A stretch of 64,000 bases of DNA from Streptomyces guryensis (GCF_021261325.1 NZ_JAJSBI010000014.1:186001-250000), one strand, 5' to 3'. Shown: positions 40,744-64,000, counted from the stretch's first letter. Notes: generated by a model not told the origin, from the letters alone. A program made the numbers and translations.

Positions 40744-42090
40744 GTGGCGGAGACTCTGCTGCCCGGGCTCCCGACGCAGTTCACGGCCCTGGCCCAGAGC
40801 GCTGATACCGCTGAAGCCATCCAAGCCGCCGAACGACACCTGATCGCCCACGCCCGAACCTGCGACGAGCAGGACAGCGACGCTGAGTCAAGCGGGCCGA
40901 CGAGAGCCGGCGCCACGCCGGAGACCGGCCCTGGCACGCTGCTCCTGCTCACTTCGCCGGACGCCGCCCACACCGGACAGCTTCAGGCCCTGGCCGCCCG
41001 CAGCCGCGCCGACATCCTGATCCTCCTCACCCTGGGTGCCCCGCTGCCCGGCGCTGCCTCCTGGCACATCGACGATGACGGCACCACCACCGGCCAACGC
41101 CACGGCTCGCTCCGGCTGTTCCACCTCACACCCGAGGCCGGACGCGACGTTACCGACGTCCTCCTCACCGCCCACGGGCAGCGCCCCCGCCTGCGGATCC
41201 TCCCCACCCCCACCCCGCGCTCCAATGCGGAACACCCCGACGGTCGGCCGGAGCCCGAGGCGGAGGACGCACCCGCCCGGCCGCACGCGGTCGAGGTGTC
41301 ACGGCCGACGCGGACCAAGCCGGTACGCCTCCACGTCCTCGGCCCCATCACCCTCTACGCCCGCGGCCACCAAGACCCCGTCGGCACCAACCTGCGAAGC
41401 GAAGCCCACGAATTCCTGGCCCTGCTTGCCGCCCACCCAACCGGGCTCCTCGCCTCCGACATCGCAGAAAAACTCCACCTCGCCCCCGGCAGCGACCAGA
41501 ACGCGCTCAAGAACCTGCGCCGCGCCGTACGCCGCGCTCTGCGCGCCGCGACCGGATTCGCCGCACAGGAATTCATCCTGCTCCAGGGAGAAGTCCACAA
41601 ACTCCACCCCGAGCTCGTGGAAACCGACCTCGCGGACTTCAGTCGCAGCCTGAAACAAGCATTCTCCACCTCAGATACGGAACGCACAGAGAACGATGCC
41701 CTGACTGCGGTGCGCGACGCCCTTGCCCACTACCGCGGTCCCTTCGCCCATGGCAGCGACTACCTGTGGGCAGACACGATCCGCGAACACCTGGCCATGA
41801 AGGCCACCGACGCCGCCCTACGCCTGGCCCGCCAGACCGAGCACGCCAGCGCCGCGCCACGAGAGCGGGACACCGTCCTGGTGCTGCTGGAACACCTGGG
41901 CAGCATCCACCCCGACCACGAACGCCTCGCCCGGCACACCATCCGCCTCTACCAAGCCGCCGGACGCCACGACGCCGCCCGACACACCTACACCCGCCTG
42001 GAAAGGCACCTCGCCGACCTCGGCCTCCAACCCGAGCCGGCCACCCAGGCCCTCATCGCACCCAGGACTCACACTCGCCGGAAACGATGA
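40744..42090 (+). CDS. SARP/BTAD-like regulator, probably 5'-truncated
   Basis: A 448-residue open frame from a GTG. Residues about 195-290 (VRLHVLGPITLYARG, then HEFLALLAAHPTGLLASDIAEKL, ALKNLRRAVRRALRAATG) form a winged-helix-like DNA-binding region, and residues about 300-440 form helical repeats (YRGPFAHGSDYLWADTIREHLAMKATDAALRLARQ, RLARHTIRLYQAAGRHDAARHTYTRLERHLADLGLQPEP) like a bacterial transcriptional activation domain. Large Streptomyces proteins with this end normally have several hundred more residues. The IS5 remnant lies just upstream, so the first part was likely lost. It is the only regulator-like gene near the NRPS cluster, but may be inactive. Confidence 0.6.
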   Translation: MAETLLPGLPTQFTALAQSADTAEAIQAAERHLIAHARTCDEQDSDAESSGPTRAGATPETGPGTLLLLTSPDAAHTGQLQALAARSRADILILLTLGAPLPGAASWHIDDDGTTTGQRHGSLRLFHLTPEAGRDVTDVLLTAHGQRPRLRILPTPTPRSNAEHPDGRPEPEAEDAPARPHAVEVSRPTRTKPVRLHVLGPITLYARGHQDPVGTNLRSEAHEFLALLAAHPTGLLASDIAEKLHLAPGSDQNALKNLRRAVRRALRAATGFAAQEFILLQGEVHKLHPELVETDLADFSRSLKQAFSTSDTERTENDALTAVRDALAHYRGPFAHGSDYLWADTIREHLAMKATDAALRLARQTEHASAAPRERDTVLVLLEHLGSIHPDHERLARHTIRLYQAAGRHDAARHTYTRLERHLADLGLQPEPATQALIAPRTHTRRKR

Positions 42091-42224
42091 AGTCGCAGCT
42101 CACCCCCCTGCGCGCCCCGCGGCGAACGCGGTAGTGCGTATCGAGAGAAGTCTCAGATACAGGCCCGATCGCACCGCCCCGTTGCCGCCGCTCCCCCGGA
42201 CCTGCCCGAGCGGCGTACCCACGA

Positions 42225-42366
42225 CTACACAACGCCAGGGCAGTTGTCCACCGCCTTGAGCGAGACCTGGAGCACCGCCGCGACATCCTCGCGAGTCCGA
42301 CCAGCCACCAGGGCGGCCACCGCCCGAAGTCGAAGTGCCTCCTGCCCCGTCGGCTCAACTACCCTA
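42225..42366 (-). pseudogene. IS630-like transposase N-terminal HTH fragment
   Basis: The minus strand encodes GQEALRLRAVAALVAGRTRE, then DVAAVLQVSLKAVDN, the helix-turn-helix start of IS630-type transposases; it then runs into a stop. The rest of 42091-42476 shows no gene. Confidence 0.55.
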
Positions 42367-42476
42367 CGTCCCCCACCAGTTCACTCACACATACAGATCA
42401 ACGACCCAGAACACCTACCGTTTCGGATCGATAGATGCTGATGGGTACCGTGCCCGCCCACATGCACGAACCGTCG

Positions 42477-42785
42477 TTATGGCGCGGAGTGCACTTGTTC
42501 GCTGATCAGATTCTCGGCGTACTCGACCAATGCATTGATCGTGGAGTACTTCCAAGCGGCCATCTCGTCGATCTTTACACCGAGGTGGTCCTCAATTTCA
42601 GCGATGATACTCATGGTGTACACCGAGTCCATCCCGTATCCTGCCAGCTCGAGTTCTGGGTCAATTTTCTCCGTCGGCAGTTCAAGGTAGTATGCCACCC
42701 GCTCGATAAGCCACGCTCGGATCTCTTCAGGCGAGCTATCGCGGTGCACCGTTGTCACAACGTAATCCATTCTCTTGGCTGACAT
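42477..42785 (-). CDS. Stand-alone acyl/peptidyl carrier protein
   Basis: A 102-residue carrier protein. The phosphopantetheine serine is S54 in YGMDSVYTMSII, flanked by four-helix-bundle sequence (LIERVAYYLELPTEKIDPELELAG before, IEDHLGVKIDEM after). The first five codons may be skipped in favour of MDYVVTT. It follows the FAAL gene by 46 bases on the same strand, so the FAAL likely loads a fatty acyl group onto it for delivery to the starter condensation domain of the NRPS. About 24 bases downstream of the stop no strong terminator is seen. Confidence 0.88.
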   Translation of the reverse strand: MSAKRMDYVVTTVHRDSSPEEIRAWLIERVAYYLELPTEKIDPELELAGYGMDSVYTMSIIAEIEDHLGVKIDEMAAWKYSTINALVEYAENLISEQVHSAP

Positions 42786-42831
42786 GACGGACGGAAGAGT
42801 GCAGGAAGTGCGGCTGACCGGTTTTCCTCGG

Positions 42832-44592
42832 TCAGTCGTTCTTCAGATGGGTGAGAGCGTCGGTCAGCTCCTCGTGCAGGGGCTTCAACGTGGAAGCTAC
42901 GAAGAGCTGCTTCATCAACGAGCGTTGGATCTTGCCGCTGGTGGTCTTGCGAACGCGGCCCGGTCCGACGAACACGACGCTGGGCAGGGGGATGCTGAAC
43001 TCGCGCACGAGGGTCCGCTGAATCTGCCGTGCCAATGCACGGAAGTCGTCTTCGACCAGGCCGCGTGGTTTGATCTCCTGGACCACCACGACCGAGCCCT
43101 CGGGCGCGTCCAGCGTGAGGACCGCCCCGGCGCCGGTGGCCAGCCGTGGATCGACCGCGCGGACAGCCCGCTCGAGGTCGTGCGGATAGAGGTTGCGTCC
43201 ACGGATGATCAGTACTTCCTTGAGACGACCGGTGACATAAAGCTCGCCCTCGTAGATCACGCCGAGATCCCCGGTGCGGAAAAAGCCTGCCTCGCCACCG
43301 ACGCTCTGATTGAATACCTCAGCGTTCAAGTCGGCCTGGCCCCAGTACCCCTGGGCCACGCTCTCACCGCGTACCCAGACCTCACCGACCTTCCCGTCCG
43401 GTACCGCCGCACGTGTCTCGGTGTCCACGATCCGCACCCGTGACCGATCCACCGTTCCACTGCCGACGAGCTCGCGCCGCCCTGCCCCGAGATCCGTAGG
43501 AACGAACTCTCCTCGGGCCAGCAACTCGGCGTCGACCGTTGTGATCACCGGTCTGCGGTCGGCACGTGTCCCGGTGACCAGCAGGGTCGCCTCGGCCAGG
43601 CCGTAGCACGGCAGGAACGTCTCGGGTTTGAAGCCGACCGGCCCGAATTTCTCTTCGAACTTGGCCAGGGACTGGGCTTGTACCGGTTCGGCCCCGTTGA
43701 AGGTCACCCGCCAGCCTGACAGGTCAAGTCCGCGCGCCTTCTCCTCTGAGACGGTTCGCACGCACAGGTCGTAGGCAAAATTCGGTGCCACGGTGAAGTC
43801 GACGTTCAGCTCGTTGAGGAGCTCAAGCCAGCGGTAGGGGCGCCGAAGAAACTCGGTCGGCGAGGTGAGCACGCTGCAACCGCCGAGGTAGAGCATCCAC
43901 AGCACCTGCCCGATCAGCCCCATGTCGTGGATGACCGGCAGCCAGCCGAAGGAACGACTGTGCGGTCCGCCATCTGCGCACTCACTGATCAGCTTCATGT
44001 TGCTCAGTAGGTTCCGGTGCGTGATCATGACCCCTTTGGGGTCGCTGGTTGAGCCGGAGGTGTACTGCAGCAACGCCAGCGTGTCCGGCGTCAGATCGGG
44101 CATGGTCAGGCTTGCAGCGAGGGCGGAATCCATGGTGCGGACCGCACCACAGGGCAGTGCAGTCCCGAGCTGGTCGGCAAGCCAGCGCTCAAGCTTCGCA
44201 GCGCCGCTCGCATCGGAGAGAGCGATGGCAGTCTGGGCGTCTCGGACGATCTTGCTTACTCGGTCCTCTGATGAGCTGAAGCCTTCGGGCATGGGCGCCG
44301 GCACGGCGACCATGCCCGCATAGAGGCAGCCAAGGAAGCCGACGATGAAGTCCAGGCCCGGCGGGAAACACAGCAGTACCCGGTCGCCTGATGCGGCCCC
44401 ATGCTTGGTGAGCCAGCCGGCCACGATGCGCGCCTGTGTGTCCAGTTCGCGGAACGAGAGTGAGTCGTTGATCTGGCCGTCACTCATGTCCCGGATGTAG
44501 GCGAAAGCCTCCCGATCGCCGTGGGTGTCGGCCTGTTGCTGTACGACGTCCACGAATGTGCTGGCGAGCCGCGCTTCCAACTTTGCCTCCAA
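42832..44592 (-). CDS. Fatty acyl-AMP ligase (FAAL)
   Basis: A 586-residue ANL enzyme of the FAAL subgroup, which makes acyl-AMP and passes the acyl group to a carrier protein rather than CoA. Signatures are LLQYTSGSTSDPKGVMITHRNL (P-loop), FGWLPVIHDMGLIGQVLW and FLRRPYRWLELL, then FLPCYGLAEATLLVTG and RTGDLGVIYEGELYVTGRLKEVLIIRGRNLYPHDLE. The HDMGLIG block is characteristic of FAALs. It is transcribed away from mbtH and the NRPS genes. Together with the adjacent carrier protein and the N-terminal C domain of the first NRPS it shows lipoinitiation. Confidence 0.92.
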   Translation of the reverse strand: MEAKLEARLASTFVDVVQQQADTHGDREAFAYIRDMSDGQINDSLSFRELDTQARIVAGWLTKHGAASGDRVLLCFPPGLDFIVGFLGCLYAGMVAVPAPMPEGFSSSEDRVSKIVRDAQTAIALSDASGAAKLERWLADQLGTALPCGAVRTMDSALAASLTMPDLTPDTLALLQYTSGSTSDPKGVMITHRNLLSNMKLISECADGGPHSRSFGWLPVIHDMGLIGQVLWMLYLGGCSVLTSPTEFLRRPYRWLELLNELNVDFTVAPNFAYDLCVRTVSEEKARGLDLSGWRVTFNGAEPVQAQSLAKFEEKFGPVGFKPETFLPCYGLAEATLLVTGTRADRRPVITTVDAELLARGEFVPTDLGAGRRELVGSGTVDRSRVRIVDTETRAAVPDGKVGEVWVRGESVAQGYWGQADLNAEVFNQSVGGEAGFFRTGDLGVIYEGELYVTGRLKEVLIIRGRNLYPHDLERAVRAVDPRLATGAGAVLTLDAPEGSVVVVQEIKPRGLVEDDFRALARQIQRTLVREFSIPLPSVVFVGPGRVRKTTSGKIQRSLMKQLFVASTLKPLHEELTDALTHLKND

Positions 44593-44649
44593 GCCTTCCC
44601 CCGGTGTTGGGTGGCGTTGCTAACGGATGATCGAGAGTAATTGGCCGTG

Positions 44650-44669
44650 CTTAAGCGGCACTTAAGCGG
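44650..44669. promoter_or_regulatory. Tandem CTTAAGCGG repeats with 11-bp period (SARP-type box candidate)
   Basis: Two copies of CTTAAGCGG start 11 bp apart, one helical turn, the spacing used by SARP regulators. They lie 58 bases upstream of the FAAL start. A TATT-type hexamer (GAGTATTCG) follows on the plus strand and ATTACT on the minus strand, so the direction is open. Confidence 0.4.
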
Positions 44670-44965
44670 GATGGAGTATTCGCAGCACCTGTGGATCCGG
44701 TGACCGAGGGGTTAACTGTGGGTAGCGGGCTGAGGTGTGCGCCTCGGCGCTCCGCCGCAGTCGGTGGGCGGGCCGCTACCTCTACCCGGTGCCCTCACCA
44801 GGCGACGGGATGACCAGGCCTCCGCTGGAGACCTCACCAGACCAGCGAATTGATGGTGCGTAATGCCTCGGGGGAGCGTATCCGACGGGTGAGGTCTTCG
44901 CTGCCGCCGGGGTCACCGCGCATCCTCAATCGCACTCGGTCTCGCCACGCTCCGTGACGGCACGA

Positions 44966-45406
44966 TCAGTGGGATCGATAGGTGGGTCCTGCATACATGT
45001 AATGGTCACAAACCCGGACGCATCGAAGAGGTTTTGCGTTTTTTTTACAAGGATGAAGTGGGACATTTGTATCGAGAAAGCGGTTGACGGGGTGCAGTGC
45101 AAGTGTTTGGATGGCATGCGTCAAGTGATCGCTGCGACTGACCGAATGCCAGCGGACATGACGAACTGCACGGGGGATGTGTATTTGCTGTGTCTTTGTA
45201 TGTCGGATTCTCTCTGACTTCACTCGCGCCTTCATGGCGAAGGGCTCCTTCCTGTACGAGCCCTCACGCAGGTACGTGAACTCATACCCGCTCTCTGCCC
45301 ACTCGAAAATGCTGGATCGACAGGGCAGGTTCTGAGGCATGGGTGATGCTGCGTTGTGCATCTTCCTGATACAGGTGTCGAACCATGCCCTTAAGTCATG
45401 GTCCAA
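44966..45406 (-). CDS. Possible small hypothetical protein, weak support
   Basis: A 146-codon open frame. The first 70 residues (AWFDTCIRKMHNAASPMPQN, FEWAESGYEFTYLREGSYRKE) look protein-like and include a TTA leucine codon at position 5, while the remainder has unusual His/Arg/Cys content. No ribosome site stands out and no family is recognised. It may be a degraded gene or chance. Confidence 0.2.
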   Translation of the reverse strand: MDHDLRAWFDTCIRKMHNAASPMPQNLPCRSSIFEWAESGYEFTYLREGSYRKEPFAMKARVKSERIRHTKTQQIHIPRAVRHVRWHSVSRSDHLTHAIQTLALHPVNRFLDTNVPLHPCKKNAKPLRCVRVCDHYMYAGPTYRSH

Positions 45407-45465
45407 ATTGGCGCGTTAGCGCTCTCTTCGTCCAATAGCCGCGTTATGACTGTGAGGTATCCCCG

Positions 45466-45663
45466 ATGTCGAACCCCTTTGAGCAGGAAGACGGAAAGTA
45501 TGTCGTGCTGAGCAACCAGGCTGGACAGCACTCGCTGTGGCCTAGCTTTGCCGAGGTGCCGGCTGGCTGGGTGGTCGCCCATGGTGAGAACTCTCGACAG
45601 AGCTGCCTCGATTATGTCGAGCGCAACTGGACTGAGATGAAGCCTCTCACTCCTGCTGAGTGA
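45466..45663 (+). CDS. MbtH-family NRPS accessory protein
   Basis: A 65-residue MbtH-like protein that binds and activates adenylation domains. It has the family pattern: NPFEQEDGKYVVLSNQAGQHSLWPSFAEVPAGWVV, the SLWP motif, and a C-terminal RQSCLDYVERNWTEMKP with the conserved tryptophans. It lies 430 bases before the first NRPS gene on the same strand. Confidence 0.93.
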   Translation: MSNPFEQEDGKYVVLSNQAGQHSLWPSFAEVPAGWVVAHGENSRQSCLDYVERNWTEMKPLTPAE

Positions 45664-46095
45664 GCCCTTCCCCTGTAGCCGTTCCTCATGTCGAATGAGT
45701 TTCGGTAGTCCGTCCCATCATCGGTCACACAGCACGTTTCTTTCTGGCATCCGACTCTGACCACCTCGGGCTGTGGGCTGCCCCGGCATGTGCCGCCCTG
45801 CGGTAGACGGTGACCCGGACGTTGCATCATCTAGCTAGCCCAGCCAGCGAGGCTTCTTGTGTAGCCGGTCTCTGAGCCAGCCTTGTCTCTATCAAGGTCT
45901 TTGGTGTGTTCTGGCGCAGGGCGATTGCGTCCTGGGAGTCTCGCCGTCCGATGCTTCAGTGATCGCAGGGCGGCAATGTAATGGCGCATGGCGCGCGGTA
46001 GGTATGACCCGCCACATCAACGACGCGGGTCAGGCGAGGGTTTTTCTGCAGGTGCCAGCGCTGGGTGGGCTTGAAAGAGGCCCATCAGTATCTAA
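45664..46095. other. Intergenic region between mbtH and the first NRPS gene
   Basis: No credible gene. An open frame from 45857 has a Cys-rich, family-less product and no ribosome site. The region may hold a promoter for the NRPS operon or a remnant. Confidence 0.45.
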
Positions 46096-49000
46096 ATGTC
46101 TGCTAGAGAGACGAAGCACATGATGGGAACCGAAGTGACCGAAGCCTCGAGAGCTTCCCTGCCACTGCTTGCTGCGCAGATGGGCGTGTGGGTGGCTCAG
46201 AAGCTGGAACCGGCAAGCCTCATGTTCAATGTCAATCAATACGCTGACATTGAGGGCTCCCTGGACGTGGACGTTTTCGAAGCTGCGCTTCGCCAGGTGC
46301 TGGCCGAGACTGAGGCACTGCGGATCAAGATCGTGGAACAGAAGGGCGAGGTTGGACAGGAGGTGACCTCGGGTTCCGACTGGACCCTGACTTACCTCGA
46401 CCTCGCTGGCGAAGCGGATCCTCCCGGGAAGGCGCAGCAGTGGATGCGCGCCGAAATGACGCGTTCCTTCGATCTGACCACTGGACCGCTGTTCACATGG
46501 GCCTTGCTCAAGATCTCAGACCGTCGGTACTTCTGGTATCAGCGCTGCCACCACATTGTGATGGACGGCTACAGCTGTGGACTGGTGGCCCAGCGGGTAG
46601 CTGAGGTCTACACCGCGCTGACCCGCTCCGAACCCTGCCGAGAGACCAGGTTCAAGTCGCTCACTCGGTTGCTGGACGAGGAGCGCGAGTATCGCAGTTC
46701 GCCGCAGCTTGAGCACGATCGTGCTTTCTGGTCCCGCCAACCCGCTGCCGACGCTGCGCCGCTCCTGCCCGCCGGCCGCTCCGCAGCGCCCGCTGACGTT
46801 CCCCTCCGGGAAACGGCGTGCTTGGCCAAGGAGACCGTCACCGACATCTGCACCGCGGCTGGACTTGGCCAATCGGCTTGGCCCGGTGCCGTGCTGGCCC
46901 TCAGCGGCGCCTACTTCGCCAAGCTCACAGGCCAAGATGCCGTCACGCTGGAGTTGCCGGTGACTTCCCGGGCGACTGCGGTCCAGCGATACACCCCCAG
47001 TATGCTGTCCAACATTTTGCCCTTGACCGTTCGGGTGCGCCCTGGAGTCGGCATCGCCGAGGTATTGGCCGATGTCTCCAGCTCAGTTCGCGGCCTGCTG
47101 CAGCGACAGCGCTACCGGCAGGAGGATCTGCACAGTGACCTTGGTCGTGCAGGCGGGCAGCGCACGTTCGGCCCGACGATCAACATCATGTCATTCAACT
47201 ATGACCTTGACTTTGCCGGACAACGCGCGGTGGCGCACCCCCTGACCAACGGCCCGGTCGGGGATCTGGCGATCACGGTCACTCAGGACGCCAATCCACA
47301 CATGTTGCGCGTCGATTTCGACGCCAACCCTGCTTTGTATACGCGCGAAGAACTCTCTGCACACCTGGCCCGGTTCCAGCGGCTTGTCGAGGCGGTGCGG
47401 GTGGATCCGGATCGGCCGGTGAGCGGGGTGGAGGTCCTGGACGAGGCCGAGCGGCGGCTGGTGCTCGAGCAGTGGAATGACACGCGCCATACGGTTCCTG
47501 ATGGTGTGCTGCCGGTTCTGTTCGAGGAGCAGGTGGAGCGGTCGCCGGAGGCGACTGCGGTGGTGTTCGAGGGTGTGGAGCTGTCGTATGGCGAGCTGAA
47601 CGCGCGGGTGAACCGGCTCGCGCGGCTGCTGGTGGAACAGGGTGCGGGTCCGGAGCGGTTTGTGGCGGTGGCGTTGCCGCGGTCGCTGGAGCTGGTCGTC
47701 GCGCTGTTGGCGGTGCTCAAGTCGGGGGCCGCGTATGTGCCGGTCGATCCGGACTATCCTGCGGAGCGGATCGCGTTCATGCTGAAGGACGCCGCCCCCA
47801 TTCTGGTGCTGACCACCAGTGGGACCAGGATCGAGACAGCGGCACCCGTCCTGCTGCTCGACGAGCCGGGGACCGCCGCGGCCCTGGCGGTCCACTCGGA
47901 TACCGATGTGACAGACGCGGACCGGATCGCCGTGCTCACCGCCCGGCACCCGGTGTACGTCATCTACACCTCGGGTTCCACCGGCGCCCCCAAGGGCGTC
48001 GTCGTCACCCACGCCGGCCTCACCAATCAGCTCTGCTGGCTCGCCGCGGCGACCGAGCTGACCTCGCAGGATGTGGTGCTCGCCCGCACCCCGGTCAGCT
48101 TCGACGCGGCCGGCGGAGAGCTGTGGGCGCCGTTGGTCTCCGGGGCGGCCGTGGCCATGGCGTCGGCTGAGGCGACCCGCGACCCCGAGCAGCTGCTCGC
48201 GTTCATCGGGCGCCAGGGCGTCACGGTGGCTCAGTTCGTGCCGTCCCTGCTGGCCGCGATGCCGCTGGACGAGCGGGGCCGAGGCATCCGGGCGCTCCTC
48301 TCGGGCGGTGAGGCACTCCCGGCGGCGCTGGCCAGGGAAGCCGCCGCGGCCTGGGACGCAAGCGTGATCAATCTGTATGGTCCGACCGAGGCCACCATCC
48401 AGGCGACGGCTGGACGGTTGGACGGCCTTGGCGGCGACGCCGCGACCGTCCCGATCGGCCGTCCGGTGTGGAACACCCGGGTCTATGTCCTGGACGGATT
48501 GCTCCGTCCGGTGCCGGACGGCGTTGCCGGTGAGGTCTACATCGCGGGCGACCAGCTCGCCCGCGGTTACCTCAACCGCCCCGCCCTGACTGCGGAGCGC
48601 TTTGTCGCCGACCCCTTTGGACCGGTCGGCGGCAGGCTCTACCGGACCGGCGACGTGGCGCGCCGTGCGGCGGCGGGGCAGCTGGAGTACGTCGGTCGTG
48701 TGGATGACCAGGTGAAGGTGCGTGGTTTCCGGATCGAGCTGGGTGAGATCGAGTCCGTGCTGACGGGTCATCCGGCCGTCACCCAGGCCACGGTGATCGT
48801 GCGGGAGGACCGCCCCGGCGACAAGCGCCTGGTCGGATACGTCGTCTCCACCGCCGACCCGCTGACACTGCGAACGCACGTGGCGAAGGTGCTACCCGAG
48901 TACATGGTCCCATCGGTGATCGTGCCGCTGGACGCACTTCCCTTGACGCCGAACGGGAAGCTGGATCGGCGGGCCCTGCCGGCACCGGAGTTCACCGCGA

Positions 49001-50768
49001 GCGCGGAAGGCCGCGCACCGCGCACCCCGCAGGAAGAGATCCTCTGCCAGATATTCGCGGAAGTGCTCGGCGTCGAGCAGGTCAGCATCGACGACAATTT
49101 CTTCGAGCTGGGCGGCGACAGCATTCTGGCGCTCCAGGTGGTGGGCCGAGCGCAGCAGGCCGGTCTGGGCATTACGCCAAAAGATGTGTTCCAGCTGAGA
49201 AGTGTTCATGGTCTGGCATCTGTAGTGACGGTCCTCACCGATGAGGTCTCGGAAGACCCGGATGCAGGGATCGGCGAGCTGCCGCCCACCCCGATGATGC
49301 GTTGGCTGTTCGACAAGAACGGACCGATCGACCACTTCCACCAGGCGATGGTGGTCCGGACCCCGGCAGGTCTCACGGTTGATGATGTCCGAGCCGGGTT
49401 GGGTGCCGTCGTGGAGCGCCATGACATGCTGCGGCTGCGTACCGTATACGGAGCGGCCGATGCAACGCCGACGCTCGAGGTGCAGCAGCGCGACGCGGTC
49501 GATTCTGGTGCCCGGGTTTCCCGGATAGATGTTTGCGGGCTGTCAGAAGAAGAAGTACACGAGCTGACCCGTACCGAACTCGCCGCCGCTGCAGAGCGGT
49601 TGGCGCCCGACGTCGGCGTCGCATTCACGGTCACCTGGTTCGATGCCGGACCAACTGAGCATGGCCGACTTCTGTGGGTCATTCACCACCTGGCCGTTGA
49701 CGGGGTTTCCTGGCGGATCCTGGTATCAGACCTGGCGGCCGCGTGTGCCGCAGCCGCAACTGGTGTGACGCCCTCGCTGAGCGTAACGGGTACGCCCTTC
49801 CGTACCTGGGCGACGCAGTTGCAGCAGCTTGCCATGGACCCGAAGCGCGTGGCCAACCTTCCCACCTGGACCGCGGCCCTCGAGGCCGATGACCAGAGTC
49901 TGGGGCCGGTTGCGCTCGACCCCGCTCGGGACACCGAGTCGACGCTTCGGAGCGTCACGCTTTCTCTGCCCGAGGCGCAGACTGCTGCTCTCTTGACGAC
50001 AGTGCCGTCGGCGTTCCACGCCACCGTTCAGGATGCGCTCCTGGCCGGACTGGCCCTCGCGGTGGCGGACTGGCGTAGGCGCCGCAATTTCGGCCAGAGC
50101 ACGGCTGTGCTGCTGAATGTGGAAGGGCACGGCCGCGAGAGCCTGGCCGAGCCGGTCGACCTGTCCGGAACCGTGGGGTGGTTCACCAGCCTCTATCCGA
50201 TGCTGTTGGACCCCGGCGAGGTCGACTGGCCGGACATCTGGGCCGGCGGGGAGGATCTGGGCCGCGCCTTCAAGTGCGTCAAGGAACAGGTACGCGAATT
50301 CTCCGCGAACGGCACAGAATTCGGCCTGCTGCGATATCTCAACACAGAGACCGGAGCCGAGCTGGCTGCCCTGCCGACGCCCCAGATCGGCTTCAACTAC
50401 CTGGGCCGGTTCGACGTCTCCTCGGCCCCGGACGGTGGTGACTGGGGGGCAGTACCGGAGTTCGGACTTGTCGGCGGCGGTGACGCCTCGATGGCTGTGA
50501 CTCACGCGATCGAGATCAACTCCGTCACGGAGAATCATGCCGACGGCGCACGCCTCACGGTCCGTTGGACCTGGCCGCAGGCACTGTTCTCAGACGCGAC
50601 CGTGCGCGACTTGGCCGAAACCTGGTTCCGAGTGCTCGACGCGCTTGCCGCACACGGGCATCGCCCCGACGCGGGCGGCCACACACCGTCTGACCTTTCC
50701 CTGGTGGATCTGAGCCAGAGCGAAATCGACGCTTTTGAAAGTGAACTTGACTCTGAGTGGGGGACCTG

Positions 50769-50772
<4 letters not shown>
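46096..50772 (+). CDS. NRPS 1: starter C - A - PCP - E (lipoinitiation module)
   Basis: A 1558-residue (or 1550 if the ATG at 46120, which has a GAGAG upstream, is used) synthetase. Residues about 25-450: starter condensation domain with HHIVMDGYS. About 470-970: adenylation domain with YTSGSTGAPKG and NGKLDRR. PCP with the serine in ELGGDSILAL near residue 1009; the GGDS form is typical before epimerisation domains. About 1060-1530: epimerisation domain with HHLAVDGVSWRIL. The adenylation pocket reads D-A-G-Q-L-G-L-I-Q-K by Stachelhaus alignment, which I cannot assign. The first residue should be N-acylated by the FAAL/ACP pair and inverted to D. Confidence 0.92.

Positions 50773-64000
<13,228 letters not shown>

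Larger units (their letters stand above)
44593..45465. other. Large divergent regulatory region of the NRPS cluster
   Basis: About 870 bases between the FAAL and mbtH starts, noticeably richer in A/T than the genes around it (for example the T-tract GCGTTTTTTTTACAAGG near 45040). It must hold promoters for both directions. Direct repeats at 44650-44669 are noted separately, and one weak open frame (44966-45406, minus) is listed separately. Confidence 0.5.

Noticed and set aside
45857..46123. Small gene between mbtH and NRPS 1
   Set aside because: No ribosome site, odd composition, overlaps the NRPS start.

Overview
The window looks like Streptomyces or a close actinomycete chromosome. GC is very high with strong third-position bias, GTG and TTG starts are used, dispersed Streptomyces-type palindromes occur between and inside genes, and the families fit (F420-type LLM oxidoreductase, MbtH, FAAL, SARP-like regulator, many MarR/GntR/Lrp regulators). 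All reading is from sequence and family knowledge; no search was run.

Layout. 1-11.5 kb is mixed chromosomal content: a partial PQQ-type sugar dehydrogenase, a long-chain acyl-CoA ligase, a DHA2 efflux pump with a divergent Lrp/AsnC regulator, a LysR regulator with a divergent bile-acid/sodium-symporter-like transporter, a secreted protein with a decayed LamG remnant beside it, and a quinone oxidoreductase/MarR divergon with two clear operators.

11.6-33.9 kb is an oxalate/formate catabolic island. It carries oxalate:formate antiporter-family transporters (one at 18272 with a 44-aa overlapping small partner, and a tandem pair at 22002-24798), a canonical formyl-CoA:oxalate CoA-transferase (frc), a ThDP decarboxylase that resembles HACL2/ILVBL more than textbook Oxc, an ADP-forming acyl-CoA synthetase, an extra sucCD pair, a ketopantoate-reductase-family protein that may be an oxalyl-CoA reductase, an aldehyde dehydrogenase, a FabH-like enzyme, and an NAD-type formate dehydrogenase with FdhD. 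In that dehydrogenase the Mo-proximal Fe-S domain is encoded on a different polypeptide from the molybdopterin catalytic domain. A GntR/FCD regulator sits in the middle, and related ACTGTA-type sequences lie in front of three transcription units. The proposed flow is: import oxalate, activate it with Frc, decarboxylate to formyl-CoA, transfer CoA and release formate, oxidise formate to CO2 with NADH formation; a side branch could reduce oxalyl-CoA to glyoxylate.

33.9-35.3 kb has an LLM oxidoreductase/MarR divergon. A tRNA-Leu(GAG) at 35491 is followed by about 7 kb of decayed mobile DNA: a serine-recombinase fragment whose 3' end runs into the tRNA, the 3' end of a group II intron, IS481-, IS701-, IS5- and IS630-like transposase remnants, a broken deazaflavin-dependent reductase, an acyltransferase scrap and a 5'-truncated SARP-like regulator. 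One intact SDR gene survives among them.

42.5 kb to the right edge is a lipopeptide NRPS cluster: FAAL and a stand-alone carrier protein (minus strand), then MbtH, a C-A-PCP-E loading NRPS and a second NRPS (translationally coupled by GTGA) with at least four complete C-A-PCP modules that runs off the window. Two adenylation domains carry a serine-type pocket. The repeated modules share near-identical DNA blocks, which implies recent duplication or gene conversion.
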